A stretch of DNA of 64,000 nucleotides from Chaetoderma sp. LZ-2023a. Taxonomy: Eukaryota; Mollusca; Caudofoveata; Chaetodermatida; Chaetodermatidae. The stretch is from positions 32,439,733-32,503,732 of the forward strand of contig CM067367.1 of the NCBI GenBank assembly GCA_034401795.1, read 5' to 3'. The notes beneath the pieces are model-generated. The model was not told the DNA's origin. It did not search any database and worked only from the letters and a program-made list of their open reading frames with translations. The position numbers and the translations under genes are program-made. Below are positions 45,461 to 56,222 of this stretch, piece by piece. Each line of letters begins with the position of its first letter. The first letter of the stretch is position 1.

Positions 45461-46505
45461 TCCTGGTATATGGATCTGCTGGACCTTCTGGTCTACAATC
45501 CGGTTCCTCTGCCACTATTGAACAATATTATCTTCCAGGGCAAGGTCCTTCACAAAAATCCGTCAATGTTCAGATTGACTGCGTTGATGTTGTCAAGGAA
45601 TCTAGAATTAAGGAGGGCTTTTCTGAGCAAGCAGTCATGTTTATGGCAAAAGCCAGAAGGGGGTCAACCTCCAGAGCATATAACTATAAAATCAACAGAT
45701 TTGCAGAATGGTGCTCAAAAACATGTATTAATCCAATGGATTCATTTATTCAGGTAGTAGGCGATTTCCTCTGTCACCTGTATGATGCCTATAGCCTCAA
45801 GCATAACTCTATTGCTTTAATGTCAGTGTTCTCTTGCTTGGCTAATAGGGGAAGTGACGAAGTAAGTGCATTAAATACTTTAATTAAAGGCATGGGCAAT
45901 CTCAGACCAAGAAATCCACCAAAGATTCCATCTTGGAGTTTATCTCTAGTGCTTCAAGTTCTAGCTTATAACCCCTTTGAACCACTAAGTTCCATGAAAT
46001 TATTGACACTAAACTGTATTTTTAATTGCTGTGGCCTCGGCAAGGCGGAGAAGCGAAATTCATGCCTTATCTGCCGAGGCAGATCGTTATGTGGTTACAG
46101 GGGAATGGCTAAAAACCGGTCATTTAAATATCCAGGTCAACCCATACCAACTTTGACTAGATATGATCCTACCTCAAAAGCGTGGTTCCAGTCCGTGCAT
46201 TAAATGGGTACAAACAGCGTACCCAGGAATGGTAGACGGACCCAACAGCATTATTGTTGTCATATATTGAACCACATAGGATGGCATCCAAGGACACCAT
46301 TTCCAGGTGGATTGTGGAGTGTATCAAATTTTGCCATAAATCCGCCAAGGTAAACAAGTTGACAAAGCCAAGGCTCACAGTGTCCGTGGGGTAGTGGCTT
46401 CCACCACCTTACGACATTATGTCGGTAGCTCAGTGGCACTGTGAATCAGGTTTTACTGACGATTACCTCAAATCTTCTCGCCTTATCGATTTTGAAAAGA
46501 TAATT
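45448..46505 (+). pseudogene. DIRS tyrosine recombinase
   Basis: The N-terminal DNA-binding region (STSRAYNYKINRFAEWC) is in one frame. After a frameshift near 46010-46020 the catalytic part is visible: the first arginine in FLIAVASARRRSEIHALSA (about 46020-46075), the H-x-x-R pair in AHSVRG (about 46373-46390), and a probable nucleophile tyrosine in FTDDYLKS (about 46452). In-frame stops lie between these motifs. The gene overlaps the end of the RT/RNase H region, as in other DIRS elements. Confidence 0.87.
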
Positions 46506-46987
46506 TAGGTGTACATTTTTTATGAGGCTTTCCCACTGTTTATAAACAGCACAATCTATCAATGAAAACAACCACTTGTCAGTGCTACATTACATCAGTC
46601 TTCACCAAGGCGAAGTTGATGACAGCGACAAGAATTTCAAGGTTAGTCTTGTCAATGTGTTGTTTATTGTTGTTGGTTGACATTGTCGCGTGACCCTTTA
46701 CTCTAATATGGTGATGGTACATGTTATATGTGGGTCTTTCTTGAGGGTATACGAAGATGAAGCTTTACGTCTGATGTCCTATAATACTTTGGCACTAGTA
46801 TGTAGAGTGTATGGGACATTGAGGTCATTCTGTTTCCCTCCCCAGAAAAGGGGGTGGGGGTGTGCGCATATGACATATGGTCTTCTCTCAGCTCGGTTGT
46901 GTTATCTGATGTTAAAGTCATTTCCTGGTTGTGTTCTCACACAATTTCAGAAGTTAATGCCTTAAACGCAGAAAAGTGCATAGGGAA

Positions 46988-47150
46988 GAGCTGGTCTTTT
47001 GACCTCGCCTCCCTCCCGCCGAATTCACTGACGAATTCTGGCAATATCAAAGAGTGTTAGGGAGATAAGTATACTCTTGAAGTGAAATAAACGAAATCAC
47101 TGATTTGCTTTTTCACGAGAGAGTTGATACTTACCCCCGTAACATGGACC
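46988..47150 (+). repeat. DIRS internal complementary region
   Basis: Contains, side by side, the complement of the left terminus (TTAGGGAGATAAGTATACTC, then TTGAAGTGAAATAA) and the complement of the right terminus (CACGAGAGAGTTGATACTTA). This back-to-back order is what the DIRS circle-template model requires. Confidence 0.87.
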
Positions 47151-47225
47151 CGGCCTCTCTGCCCCACAGAGGATCGGTCTTCAGGCTTACTTAGTTGCAC
47201 ATTGTCAGCCAATAAATTAGTCAGA

Positions 47226-47426
47226 GGAATGTGTCAGTCTGCGCATGCGCGAGGTTGGGACAGGCATCCGCCGGACTGTCAACCCACTACCTGCCAAGTA
47301 GGGGCACCTTACTTTTTTAATCTGAGTTTTTTATTGAGTGATAGTCGATATTTGGGAATATCAAAGTGTTAGGGAGGTAAGTATCAACTCTCTCGTGAAA
47401 AAAAGAAATCTGTGGTTTCGTTTATT
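47226..47426 (+). repeat. DIRS right inverted terminal repeat
   Basis: Reverse complement of the left repeat from CAGTCTGCGCATGCGCG to TTAGGGAGGTAAGTAT, then the right-specific end TCAACTCTCTCGTG up to GGTTTCGTTTATTTT. The last part is matched by the internal complementary region, which places the terminus near 47426. Confidence 0.85.
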
Positions 47427-47451
47427 TTACATGTAATCTATCATTTTCCAG

Positions 47452-47574
47452 CAAGCGGTTCGTCTCAGCAGTCATGTGTGGACGAGATTGGCCACTGTAG
47501 TGCATATGGAGCGGCTATGTGTATAGATTACCCAGCATATGCTGCTCAAAACTGCAGACTTTTCTGCAATCTAT
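47452..47574 (+). CDS. ShKT domain 2 exon
   Basis: Phase 1-1, between ATCATTTTCCAG and CTAT|GTAAAT. Cysteine pattern SCVDEIGHC, MCIDYPAYAAQNCRLFCNL with the sixth cysteine completed across the intron (T + GT of the next exon). It is more diverged than ShKT1: Y-A-A-Q-N-C replaces WA-x-x-NC and the CG-x-C ending is C-N-L-C. The DIRS terminus is about 25 bp upstream, so the branch point and part of the tract may lie in transposon sequence. Confidence 0.92.
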
Positions 47575-47606
47575 GTAAATATTTTTTTAATTAGTTTAGA
47601 TTGGCG

Positions 47607-47671
47607 TATATATATATATATATACGTTTCGTAACTAGACACCATCTGACCACTCTATCTTGTCCACAGCC

Positions 47672-47742
<71 letters not shown>
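47607..47742. repeat. Two (TA)n microsatellites
   Basis: A short run at 47607-47624 and a longer one at 47678-47742, separated by a fragment with TTGTCCACAGCCAAAAT, a phrase also found in the LINE 3' tail at 48265. Confidence 0.92.
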
Positions 47743-47745
<3 letters not shown>

Positions 47746-48042
47746 TCATTCCTCAAATTATTATTTCCCCAGAATTGTATTACTCAGAATGGCTTCTCAG
47801 GACAGCTTATTTTCTTTTTTTTTCTTACATCCCTAATGTTTCACTAAATAGCAAAGAATTTTTTCAGTTTTTGTCCTATCTGATAAAGTCCTACAATCAC
47901 CTCTTTAATGATAATTTCATATCCTGTGTTGGCCAAAAAGACATACAGGAAATCCTGTAATAAAATAAAATCATGATGACGTACTATAAATGGCATTTTC
48001 GGATTAATTTATTAAAGTAGTTGTTATATTTATTTCTAATAG

Positions 48043-48069
48043 GTACAACGCCCACACTTGGACCAAATG
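48043..48069 (+). CDS. Linker mini-exon after ShKT2
   Basis: A 27 nt phase 1-1 exon between TATTTCTAATAG and AAATG|GTAAGT. Its first two bases complete the last cysteine of ShKT2 and it adds TTPTLGPN before VWC3. That it supplies the missing cysteine is strong support. Confidence 0.82.
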
Positions 48070-48214
48070 GTAAGTATAATTCATTCAATAGAGTTAAATA
48101 CTTGGATTTAGGAATCTCAACACTATCATCAAATATATTTATTATCAATTCACGCTATGTAATTTATAATTGTATTGGGTTATCGTGAAATGATGACATG
48201 CTGTATTCTGCGGA

Positions 48215-48590
48215 CGTAATAGTAGAAACTGTCCTTCTTCACCTTTAACCTCTGTGCCTTGTCCACAGCCAAAATCTTTGGCTTCCTCAGCTTCATACGT
48301 CATCTGAACGTATCGACTCCAGTTTTCTTAAGGTCACTTCGCAGCACGCTTAACAGATTTATACAATGACGTCTTCTGGAATCCTTAGTACATGGCCAAA
48401 AACTGACCAACTTTGCTGGGAGACTTTTACGGACCACGGCAATGTATTACACATCTCGTATAGTGTATCATTGGAAATTATGTTGTCCAGCCATCAGTGT
48501 TAGAGCTCTAGGTATTTTCAGTGTCGGTCGTTAAGCTAAGCTTGTCTAGATCTGCCATTGGGGCTGCCTAGCTGCTAGTTGTAGAATATC
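48215..48590 (-). pseudogene. LINE 3' fragment (RTE-like), inverted
   Basis: Same family and orientation as 20090-20720: shared phrases AATCTTTGGCTTCCTCAG, CCTTAGTACATGGCCAAAA and CTTTGCTGGGAGACTTTTAC. Stops in all frames. Confidence 0.7.
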
Positions 48591-48599
48591 GTGAAATGT

Positions 48600-49094
48600 T
48601 TCACGTAATTATGATGCCACCTTTGCTTCCTGTGTGGAATGTAAGATTTAGACCCAGAAAATGGAATAGCAATTGGTATTTCCCGTTCACGAATAGTAGA
48701 CTTAAGAAAAGAATTTTGATCTGTCAATGTATACATATGAAAGCGATATCTCAAGTAAAGGTTAATCTATATTACTCAAACAACTGTTTCGAGAAATGAC
48801 TGGTTCCTGGTAGTATTAACCAAATAAGTTATAGACTGGTTTGTCTATTGTGATATATCACTATTCGGTCTCCAGGAACCATCCTACAATTCATTGCGCT
48901 TACTACAGGTTAACGTTAACCGGAACACTATACTAGGTAGAGTGCTTAGTAAGTGTAATGAATTGTGGGAAGTTGGCTGGAGACTGAATACCATTTCTAA
49001 AAGAATGGCTAACAAATGATATGCTGCATAGACAGGCGAGGCCTTTTTGTTTGAGAAATAAACAGTTAGTAGGACCGTGTGAGAATCGGAATAG
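48600..49094. other. Intron, nothing recognised
   Basis: No gene or repeat family recognised. Confidence 0.35.
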
Positions 49095-49416
49095 TGAGGA
49101 TTTCAGTTTCTCAGTCATATGATGACGTCATATGTTACATGTAGGATGACATCATAATCAATTGCGTCATAAATTACGTAGCTATGGATGACGGACATTG
49201 TAATACGAATTGTATGTCTTTACTGTTTAATAAACATGCTGTTGAATATTTTGAAACTAATTTGACTGGGCGTTGTTGCTGCCATAGGCAACATGTATGG
49301 TTTTCAGGGAATTGAGATTCAGGGAGTGCAGTGATCGATCGATCGATCCCAACACAGACGGAGAGTGGGTGGAGCTTAGCTAAGGATGAGCATTTGCTAA
49401 AACTAGGATTCCCCCA
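49095..49416 (-). mobile_element. MITE family A, inverted copy with one hairpin arm
   Basis: GATGACGTCATATG at the left, TTGAATATTTTGAAACTAAT arm near 49241, then a direct jump to the CCCGCCC-side end (GTGGGTGGAGCTTAGC). The terminal variant AGGATT / AATCCT type is present. Confidence 0.82.
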
Positions 49417-49439
49417 TAGTTATGGTGTTTGCCATGCAG

Positions 49440-50350
49440 TTAGATTATTTTATAGGGGCATGAGCAAAGAACTATTCAAATACAAAAGTGACATTATCTC
49501 AAATCCGATCACGCGTCTAATCAATTCAGCTTCTACGTGCGACCTTCCCATCGATGCTGTATGCCAAGATACGCTTATCGTGAGACTCAATCTCATGAAG
49601 CCACCTGTACTCGGAGCCAATTTGCGGCCCATTGTGCTTTGCAACAACATACGGAAAATCGGAATCCTATCCAATGTTACTTTATGCCGCAACTGAGACA
49701 AGATCGATGACTTCATTAGATCATGTCAAAGTGGCTTTAAACGTAGGCGCAGCTATGCAGACATTGGGCATTGTCATGTCACGAGCGTTAGGCACAATTA
49801 AATGCTTAAAGATCCTAGATACATTATGCCAGATCAATTGCAGTAAACAAGAGCTGCGACTAGTGGGATTACTACCTGCAGACACCAAGCTGCGCGTATG
49901 AGTTAGGTCAGTTAAGTCTGCAGCATTTGAGACATCAATCGGCTCCCCACAGGAAGATGGTCTATCTATCCCCTGAACTTTTCACATGTTGCCTTACTGC
50001 TGCATTGGAACCTGTGTGTGAACATTCCACAAGACCAAACCAATGATGGTCCATAGTTGGCCATTTGTTAAGGATGCCAGAAGACACACCAGCCCGAAGA
50101 GCCTTCGAATTGGCCCTACTGGGAGCCAGCAAAAATACAGCCCATGAGAGGACGTCATTGTGTATATCTGTTAATTGTGCTGCGAGGTGACCTAGGGAAA
50201 GCAGGACTCAGATACACTTAGATCAAGAATGTACCCGAGGAAGCTAAAGATTTTGACTGAGGACAAGACACAGTGGTCAAAAGTGAAGAAGGACTGATTG
50301 CAGCTGTAGGATGTGTCTAATACTACAGCCGTAGATTACAGTAATCATAC
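49440..50350 (+). pseudogene. LINE reverse transcriptase fragment (RTE-like)
   Basis: The frame at about 49455-49695 holds ITRLINSASTCDLPIDAV and KPPVLGANLRPIVLCNNIRK, matching the thumb/fingers region of RTE-type reverse transcriptase. A shifted frame continues to 49900. The 3' part at 49990-50350 is homologous to 33600-33860 (GGACTGATTGCAGCTGTA and ACTACAGCCG). Internal sequence is missing and frames are broken. Confidence 0.78.
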
Positions 50351-50531
50351 ATAGTGGCATTAACAGAATTAAGATTATTGTTGGTATTAAACTACTTAAA
50401 CTGATTTTAGTAATTGTGAAATTCGAATCACATTCGTCAAATTCAATATAAAGTTGGTTACAGAAAGTTTAATTTCATTATTATCAGACATCTATTGTCA
50501 TTACAGCTTTAACTTACCTTTGTTCACATAG

Positions 50532-50646
50532 ATCGTTGTGTTTATGAGGGGGTGGCATACGGTGAAGGTGAAAAATGGAACATTGGATGTGATCAGCAAT
50601 GTGTCTGTGACGATGCTCTCTCTGGATTCTACAGATGTTATGATTT
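50532..50646 (+). CDS. VWC-like domain 3, exon a
   Basis: Phase 1 to phase 2, between TTGTTCACATAG and GATTT|GTAAGT. Contains RCVYEGVAYGEGEKW, then GCDQQCVCDD and YRCYD. Its last 18 bases and its donor are repeated ten times downstream (50629-50970). Confidence 0.93.
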
Positions 50647-50970
50647 GTAAGTGCTGGGTATTACAGATGTTATGATTTGTGAGTGCTGGGTATTACAGAT
50701 GTTATGATTTGTAAGTGCTGGGTATTACAGATGTTATGATTTGTAAGTGATGGGTATTACAGATGTTATGATTTGTAAGTGATGGGTATTACAGATGTTA
50801 TGATTTGTAACCGCTGTGTATTACAGATGTTATGATTTGTAAGTGCTGGGTATTACAGATGTTATGATTTGTAAGTGATGGGTATTACAGATGTTATGAT
50901 TTGTAACCGCTGTGTATTACAGATGTTATGATTTGTAAGTGCTGGGTATTGCAGATGTTGATTTGTAAAA
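50629..50970 (+). repeat. 32 bp tandem array built on the VWC3a donor
   Basis: The exon end CTACAGATGTTATGATTT and its donor GTAAGTGCTGGG are followed by ten more units of TATTACAGATGTTATGATTT plus GTAAGT-, GTGAGT- or GTAACC-type sequence, every 32 bp from 50659. Each unit reads like acceptor (TTACAG), 12 coding bases, donor. The last unit is degenerate. Confidence 0.95.
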
Positions 50971-51744
50971 ATAAGATATTATGTGAGCTACATTATTTAA
51001 GTACATTGGCATGATGCCGACAAAGGTCGGAAATGTGTATAAAGTCAGAAAATATGATTTTGGTCATGGGCTTTGTCTTCTTTGCGAAGCAGGATACGAG
51101 ACATAGGTGTCACTTTTCCGCCGATGGCGGCGGCAACGGCGGCGGCAACGCAACGTTTTTGCTTTCAGCAAACCAATTACATTTATATATCAGGAGTGCT
51201 TCATACTACCAGAACTAAACTTGGACACATGCTGATTTCCTATACCATAAAGAAGATGTGTGCTGCTAGTGAGGTCACTAGGTCAAGGTCATTCTGACAT
51301 TGCTATTTGATCTCTGCTTTTTCAACATTAAATTGTTCGGTTTAGCAAATAATTTACATTTATATTTCGGAATTGCTTCATACTACCAACTGAACTTGGA
51401 CACATGCTTTCCTATGCCGTAAGGAAGCTGTATGTTGATAGTGGGGTCATTAGGTCAAAGGCCAATGCCATTCTGACATTGCTATTTGACCTCTGCTCGT
51501 TAATCATATTGGACGTAATACTAGATACACGGTTGCCTATAATGTTAGGAAGCGGATAACATCGAGATCACAACGTCAAGAACACTGTGACAAACAGAAA
51601 ACAGGCGAGACATTTAATTCAGCGGAATTCTTGTGTTTGCAAATGTTGTTTTTTAGGCCATGAGCATCAATTAATACCAATCGTAGAACTACACGAAACT
51701 AGAAACTGTCGGTTCACAGCGAAATACAGGAATCCAGTTTATCA
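50971..51744. repeat. Intron with a two-copy ~185 bp repeat
   Basis: Copies at about 51165-51315 and 51345-51500 share AATTACATTTATAT, GCTTCATACTACCA, TTGGACACATGC and ATTCTGACATTGCTATTTGA. The rest (50971-51160 and 51520-51744) has no recognised feature. Confidence 0.6.
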
Positions 51745-51945
51745 CCAATTCTATGACATCATAATCAACTATGTCACATGTAGGCTGACGTCACAAGCAA
51801 TCAATTCATGAATGACGTAATTAAGTTCGTCAGAAATGCTTATTACCCCGTCAAGTTGTACGAACTGTACGTCTTTACTATTTAATAAACATTCTGCTGA
51901 ATATTTTGAAGTTAATTTTATTGGGAGCTGATGCTGCCATCGTTG
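51745..51945 (-). mobile_element. MITE family A, inverted partial copy
   Basis: TGACATCATAATCAACTATG to GAACTGTACGTCTTTACTAT and one hairpin arm (CTGAATATTTTGAAGTTAA). The CCCGCCC end is absent. It ends about 30 bp before the VWC3b acceptor. Confidence 0.75.
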
Positions 51946-51976
51946 TTAATTAATGTAATTAATTGTTCTTGTTTAG

Positions 51977-52155
51977 ATGCCCAGAATTCACACACTTGCC
52001 AGATGATTGTTTTCTTGTGCCGGGTGCTTGCTGCCAAGAGGTTGTCTGCACTGGTGGTGTATTCATTGGATCACAACAAGACAATTCTTCCATTTATGTA
52101 GCACATAATCATCCTGGAACAACGCAAATGACAGCGACTGGTCCACGAGTTATAG
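51977..52155 (+). CDS. VWC-like domain 3, exon b
   Basis: Phase 2 to phase 1, between TTCTTGTTTAG and TTATAG|GTACAC. CPEFTHLPDDC, then CCQEVVC. A longer spacer than in VWC1 follows (IYVAHNHPGTTQMTATGP), with one N-x-S site (NSS). Confidence 0.92.
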
Positions 52156-52262
52156 GTACACACACACACACGCACGCACACATATGCATGCGCTAGTGCA
52201 TACACGGCCGCATATGCACACACGCCTGGACGCACGGCCTCACGCCCGGCAGCACGCACACA
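52156..52262. repeat. CA/CGCA-rich tract
   Basis: Imperfect ACAC and ACGC units starting with the donor of VWC3b itself (GTACACACAC). Confidence 0.8.
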
Positions 52263-52370
52263 TGCAAGTACTATATATTTATTACTAACAGGCATATGCT
52301 TAAATTTACTACTAATTATTTCTTATTTTTTATTCATGTATATTTACTAAATGTTTCTTTTCTTTGCCAG

Positions 52371-52485
52371 CTGGCTGCTTGCACAATGGTGACTTGTTTG
52401 TGGAAGGACAAAGATGGCATGATGGGTGTCAACATTCATGTGTCTGTATTAATGGTGATAAGGGTGTCCACAGCTGCATGGCCAG
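52371..52485 (+). CDS. VWC-like domain 4, exon a
   Basis: Phase 1 to phase 2, between TCTTTGCCAG and GCCAG|GTACAC. Contains GCLHNGDLFVEGQRW, then GCQHSCVCIN and HSCMA. Normal five-cysteine first half. Confidence 0.92.
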
Positions 52486-52539
52486 GTACACATGGTATTA
52501 TGTAAATCAGAGTGGAGTTAAGCCTATTTGGGCTCAGGG

Positions 52540-52541
52540 CT

Positions 52542-52616
<75 letters not shown>
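52540..52616. repeat. (ACT)n microsatellite
   Basis: About 25 units, about 55 bp after the VWC4a donor. Confidence 0.95.
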
Positions 52617-52654
52617 TCAAATATAATAAATTCGTTACATACATGTCAAAATTT

Positions 52655-52750
52655 TGTTGAATATTTTGAAAATAATTTGACTGAAAGCTGGTGCTGCCTA
52701 AAGCAGCATCAGGTTCCAGTCAAATTAGTTTCAAAATATTCAACAACTTA
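52655..52750. repeat. Isolated hairpin module
   Basis: TTGAATATTTTGAAAATAAT and ATTAGTTTCAAAATATTCAA arms with a GCTGGTGCTGCC / GGCAGCACC-like inner stem, without family A ends. A decayed relative lies at 53090-53170 (GATTATTTTGAAACTAATAT ... TATTATTCAACAG). Confidence 0.75.
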
Positions 52751-53410
52751 TTTATATCATGACAGTAAAGGTGGGATACTGAGATTAAAAGGTTAAAATT
52801 TATAAAATTCGCTAATTGTTTTTGATTCAAGGACTCTTATTTTTCGGGACCCTGGGCTGTACCGTTAGCCATTGCCTTAATCCGACTTGTCAGAGAAATA
52901 AGTAGTATTAATTCATAGGCGATTCGTCAATCTTATCAGCAGAGCCGAATTAATTCAAGGGCTGGTGCGACTATTATCCTCGGTCCCTACAATATAAAGT
53001 ATCATCAATTTAATCAAATAAAAGGCAATGATGATAACTTAACCTGAAATACGAGAATCTAAATGCTAAAGTAACTGAACAGAAAATTAGTTGATTATTT
53101 TGAAACTAATATGCCTGGAAGCTGGTGCTGACTTAGGTAGAGTTATGTCATATTATTCAACAGAATATTTATCAGAATGTTACAAATTTATTGTATTTTG
53201 TCCCGTCTTGTCAAAGTGTTTATACTGTTAAGCTGACTTTTTCAATAGCTACAAAATCATGTAGACCTAATTCGATCCACACTACGACACTGCTAAGCTT
53301 TTTGATAAGTCCTAATCTATGTATTTATATACGATTGGATATATTCAGCTCCTGTTTGTCTCATCATTACTTGATATGATGTTGCATTTTATGCTTCTTG
53401 CTATCCGCAG
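52751..53410. other. Intron, mostly unrecognised
   Basis: AT-rich with the decayed hairpin at 53090-53170. The acceptor of VWC4b is TATCCGCAG. Confidence 0.4.
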
Positions 53411-53595
53411 ATGTCCCACATATGGAAGTTTGCCACCAGGGTGCTCACTAGTCAGTTCTCTGGATGATCCATGTTGCCAGTACCCAGTCTGTACACGAGA
53501 TCCAGTAACAAATCAGTTCCCGGTTCTAATACCTCCTCTTTTCAATAATTCATTTATTGAGTCCGGATATGCTATTCACAGTCCCACGATGATCG
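53411..53595 (+). CDS. VWC-like domain 4, exon b
   Basis: Phase 2 to phase 1, ending GATCG|GTGAGC. CPTYGSLPPGC, then CCQYPVC, and a spacer of about 39 residues with an N-x-S site (NNSF). The acceptor TATCCGCAG has a weak pyrimidine tract. Confidence 0.92.
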
Positions 53596-53842
53596 GTGAG
53601 CCTGAGAGTGGTGCTAGGTGCTTTGACAAGAAGATAGCAAAGAATAAATAAATTAATATAACGAAAGAACTGATCGACTGAATAAATGAACAAAATGGGT
53701 GGATGGATTAATGAACAGTTAAACGAACACGTGAATGAATTATTGATTGTTTCACTTTTGCATTGTGAAGTTATTTAGGTTTGGCACTTCAGGCATATAA
53801 TGTCACAATGCATTTAATATAATAGTCAAGTATGAAATAAAT

Positions 53843-54238
53843 GGGTGAATCCAATTTTAGCTATGACCCGCCCATCGTTAGCTATGTTTAACCCACACTT
53901 CGCCTATGTTGGGATCGATCGATCCCTGAACTCCCTGAATATCAATTTCCATAAAACTATAGGCCTACGGGTAAGCTGTTGGATATTTTGAAACTAATTT
54001 GACTGGGTGATGTTGCACAATAGCGCCCAGTTTAATTAGTTTCAAAATATTTAGCAGCGTGTTTATTAAACAGTAAAGACATACAATTCGTACAACAACA
54101 CTTAGTCCGTCATCAATTAAGCATTCGTGACGAATTTATCTACGTCATTTATGACGTAATTTATTATTACGTCATTCTACATGTCGCGTAGTTGATTATG
54201 ACGTCATATGATTGATGGATAAAATGGAAAGGTCCATT
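53843..54238 (+). mobile_element. MITE family A, full-length copy
   Basis: Left GGGTGAATCCAATTTTAGC, hairpin arms at 53975-54050, right GATAAAATGGAAAGGTCCA. TGACGTCA-type sites at about 54140-54210. Confidence 0.88.
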
Positions 54239-54347
54239 ACGTAGAGATATTCACGATTGATACATCAATATAAACACCATCGCTAGCCAGCTAAATGTTA
54301 TTATCTTGGTATATTGTCTCCATTATGATTGTGACTGTGTGTTTCAG

Positions 54348-54453
54348 GGGCGTGTGAGTATAACAGCACCACGTACCCAGATAGATCAACCTGGCAAGAT
54401 GGTTGTTCTAAAACATGCACCTGCACGGCTGGAAACTTCAGATGTAAAGACAG
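54348..54453 (+). CDS. VWC-like domain 5, exon a
   Basis: Phase 1 to phase 2, between GTGTGTTTCAG and GACAG|GTTTGC. The shortest a-exon: ACEYNSTTYPDRSTW, then GCSKTCTCTAGNFRCKD. Cysteine spacing is unchanged. N-x-T site at NST. Confidence 0.92.
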
Positions 54454-55249
54454 GTTTGCAAATACTGTATTCTTGGCTTCTTCTAAATATTTAAGATTGT
54501 AGTTTTCGATGGTGATTTAGAAAATAGCTATTCCCGAAAATGACATTACATTTTTGTAACGGCTTCCAGTTTTCTAAACATCCTCCTCTAAAGTGGCCGT
54601 TGCTTAATTTGTGCAAACCAACAGAGCAGCTGATAAAAGCTTAGCCATGGAAAGTGGGTGGGGATGGACTCCTCTACAGGTTTTGATGATGAGGACGATT
54701 TGGAAAATAGTCTGAGGATGACATTCTGCCTGGAAGAGCACATCTTCCTACATCGCCCACATGATCAACAGGGAAATAGTTGTCATCCACTTTTGCGGAG
54801 CCTAGCAGAGCTGCCCTTAGTCTCGCCTCTTTTAAAGTAAGCAATACCGGGTAGCAGCTATGATGGTCTATTACCATATAGATGATACTGTTTGACCAGT
54901 GTGCGAATTAAGTTAGTTAGTATTCTGAAACTTTTTAAATTTCCAGTAATTCCATTGGTAAATGACAATGAGAATAATTAAACGATGAAGTTGCGAGACG
55001 TATAAACGAACGAATGTCAGAGAAAACAATCCTGAGCAGTGCCGAATTTAGGACTCAAAGTTTCTGGAATTCATACCTAGCGAAAAAAGCTAGAGTCCGG
55101 TTTCAACGGTAATGCTGCTGAGAGCCCCCCCCCCCCCGCCCCCGCCCCCACCCCCTCCGAGGCTGTGTGGTTTGTCCACATCAGTCGTATGCAGTAGATC
55201 TCAGAAATAATTGAGTCTATTTCAAACAAAAATATAAATAAAAAGGATA
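54454..55249. other. Intron, nothing recognised
   Basis: A C homopolymer and C-rich tract at 55126-55160. An open frame at 54658-54840 has no recognisable domain. No repeat family seen. Confidence 0.4.
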
Positions 55250-55350
55250 CTGTTGAATATTTTGAACATATGGATTGAAAGACATTGCTTCCTAAGGCAG
55301 CATTGTCTTCCAAAACTAATTATGTTCAAAATATTCAGCAGAACATTTTT
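55250..55350. repeat. Isolated hairpin module, diverged
   Basis: TTGAATATTTTGAACATATG and TATGTTCAAAATATTCAGCA arms around TTGCTTCCTAAGGCAGC. No family A ends. Confidence 0.7.
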
Positions 55351-55642
55351 TACATAATATTCAAAATTGTTTGCTTTTGGAAATATGTTGACTGATTCAT
55401 GAGTTGTACTATATGTGTGGCATCGATGCGTGTAACTTGAAGTTACGCAGGGGCCCCAAACATTAGAATCAAAAACCATTAAAATTTTCATGTCACCTTT
55501 GGGCGCCCTGTGCAAATGCACCTGTTGCACTGCCTTAAGTTCTTCCATGATCCAGAGAGACAATAACAGAATACATATGGAACTTGGGGCTAAAACTGTG
55601 GAACGAAATATACTATATGAAATTTTTCTTTTTTATTTACAG

Positions 55643-55764
55643 ATGTCCAACCTGGGTTGGAATTCCTTCACGCTGTTCACTTGTTGCCAGTCCTACAGAT
55701 CCGTGTTGTAACGATATCAGCTGTTTGCCGCCGGCACCTGCACCGACAGGCAGCACAACATCAG
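55643..55764 (+). CDS. VWC-like domain 5, exon b
   Basis: Phase 2 to phase 1, between TTTTATTTACAG and CATCAG|GTGTGT. CPTWVGIPSRC, then CCNDISC, and a short proline/threonine-rich spacer (LPPAPAPTGSTTS). This linker is more mucin-like than those of the other VWC units. Confidence 0.92.
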
Positions 55765-55819
55765 GTGTGTGAAACACATTGTTGTCCCTTTTTACCCCAG
55801 TGAGAAAACACATTATTAG

Positions 55820-56222
<403 letters not shown>

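Larger units (their letters stand above)
41553..47426 (+). mobile_element. DIRS-type tyrosine-recombinase retrotransposon
   Basis: A ~5.9 kb element bounded by inverted terminal repeats, with an internal complementary region near its right end and DIRS-type coding order: gag-like, reverse transcriptase/RNase H, tyrosine recombinase. DIRS elements replicate through a circle and integrate by recombinase without target duplication. No direct duplication is visible at these edges, in keeping with that. Frameshifts and stops in all coding parts show the copy is inactive. It lies in the same orientation as the host gene and ends about 25 bp before the ShKT2 exon. Confidence 0.9.

Noticed and set aside
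46415..46440. tRNA-like A box (GGTAGCTCAGTGGC)
   Set aside because: No B box at the right distance and no cloverleaf. It lies in the DIRS recombinase reading frame.
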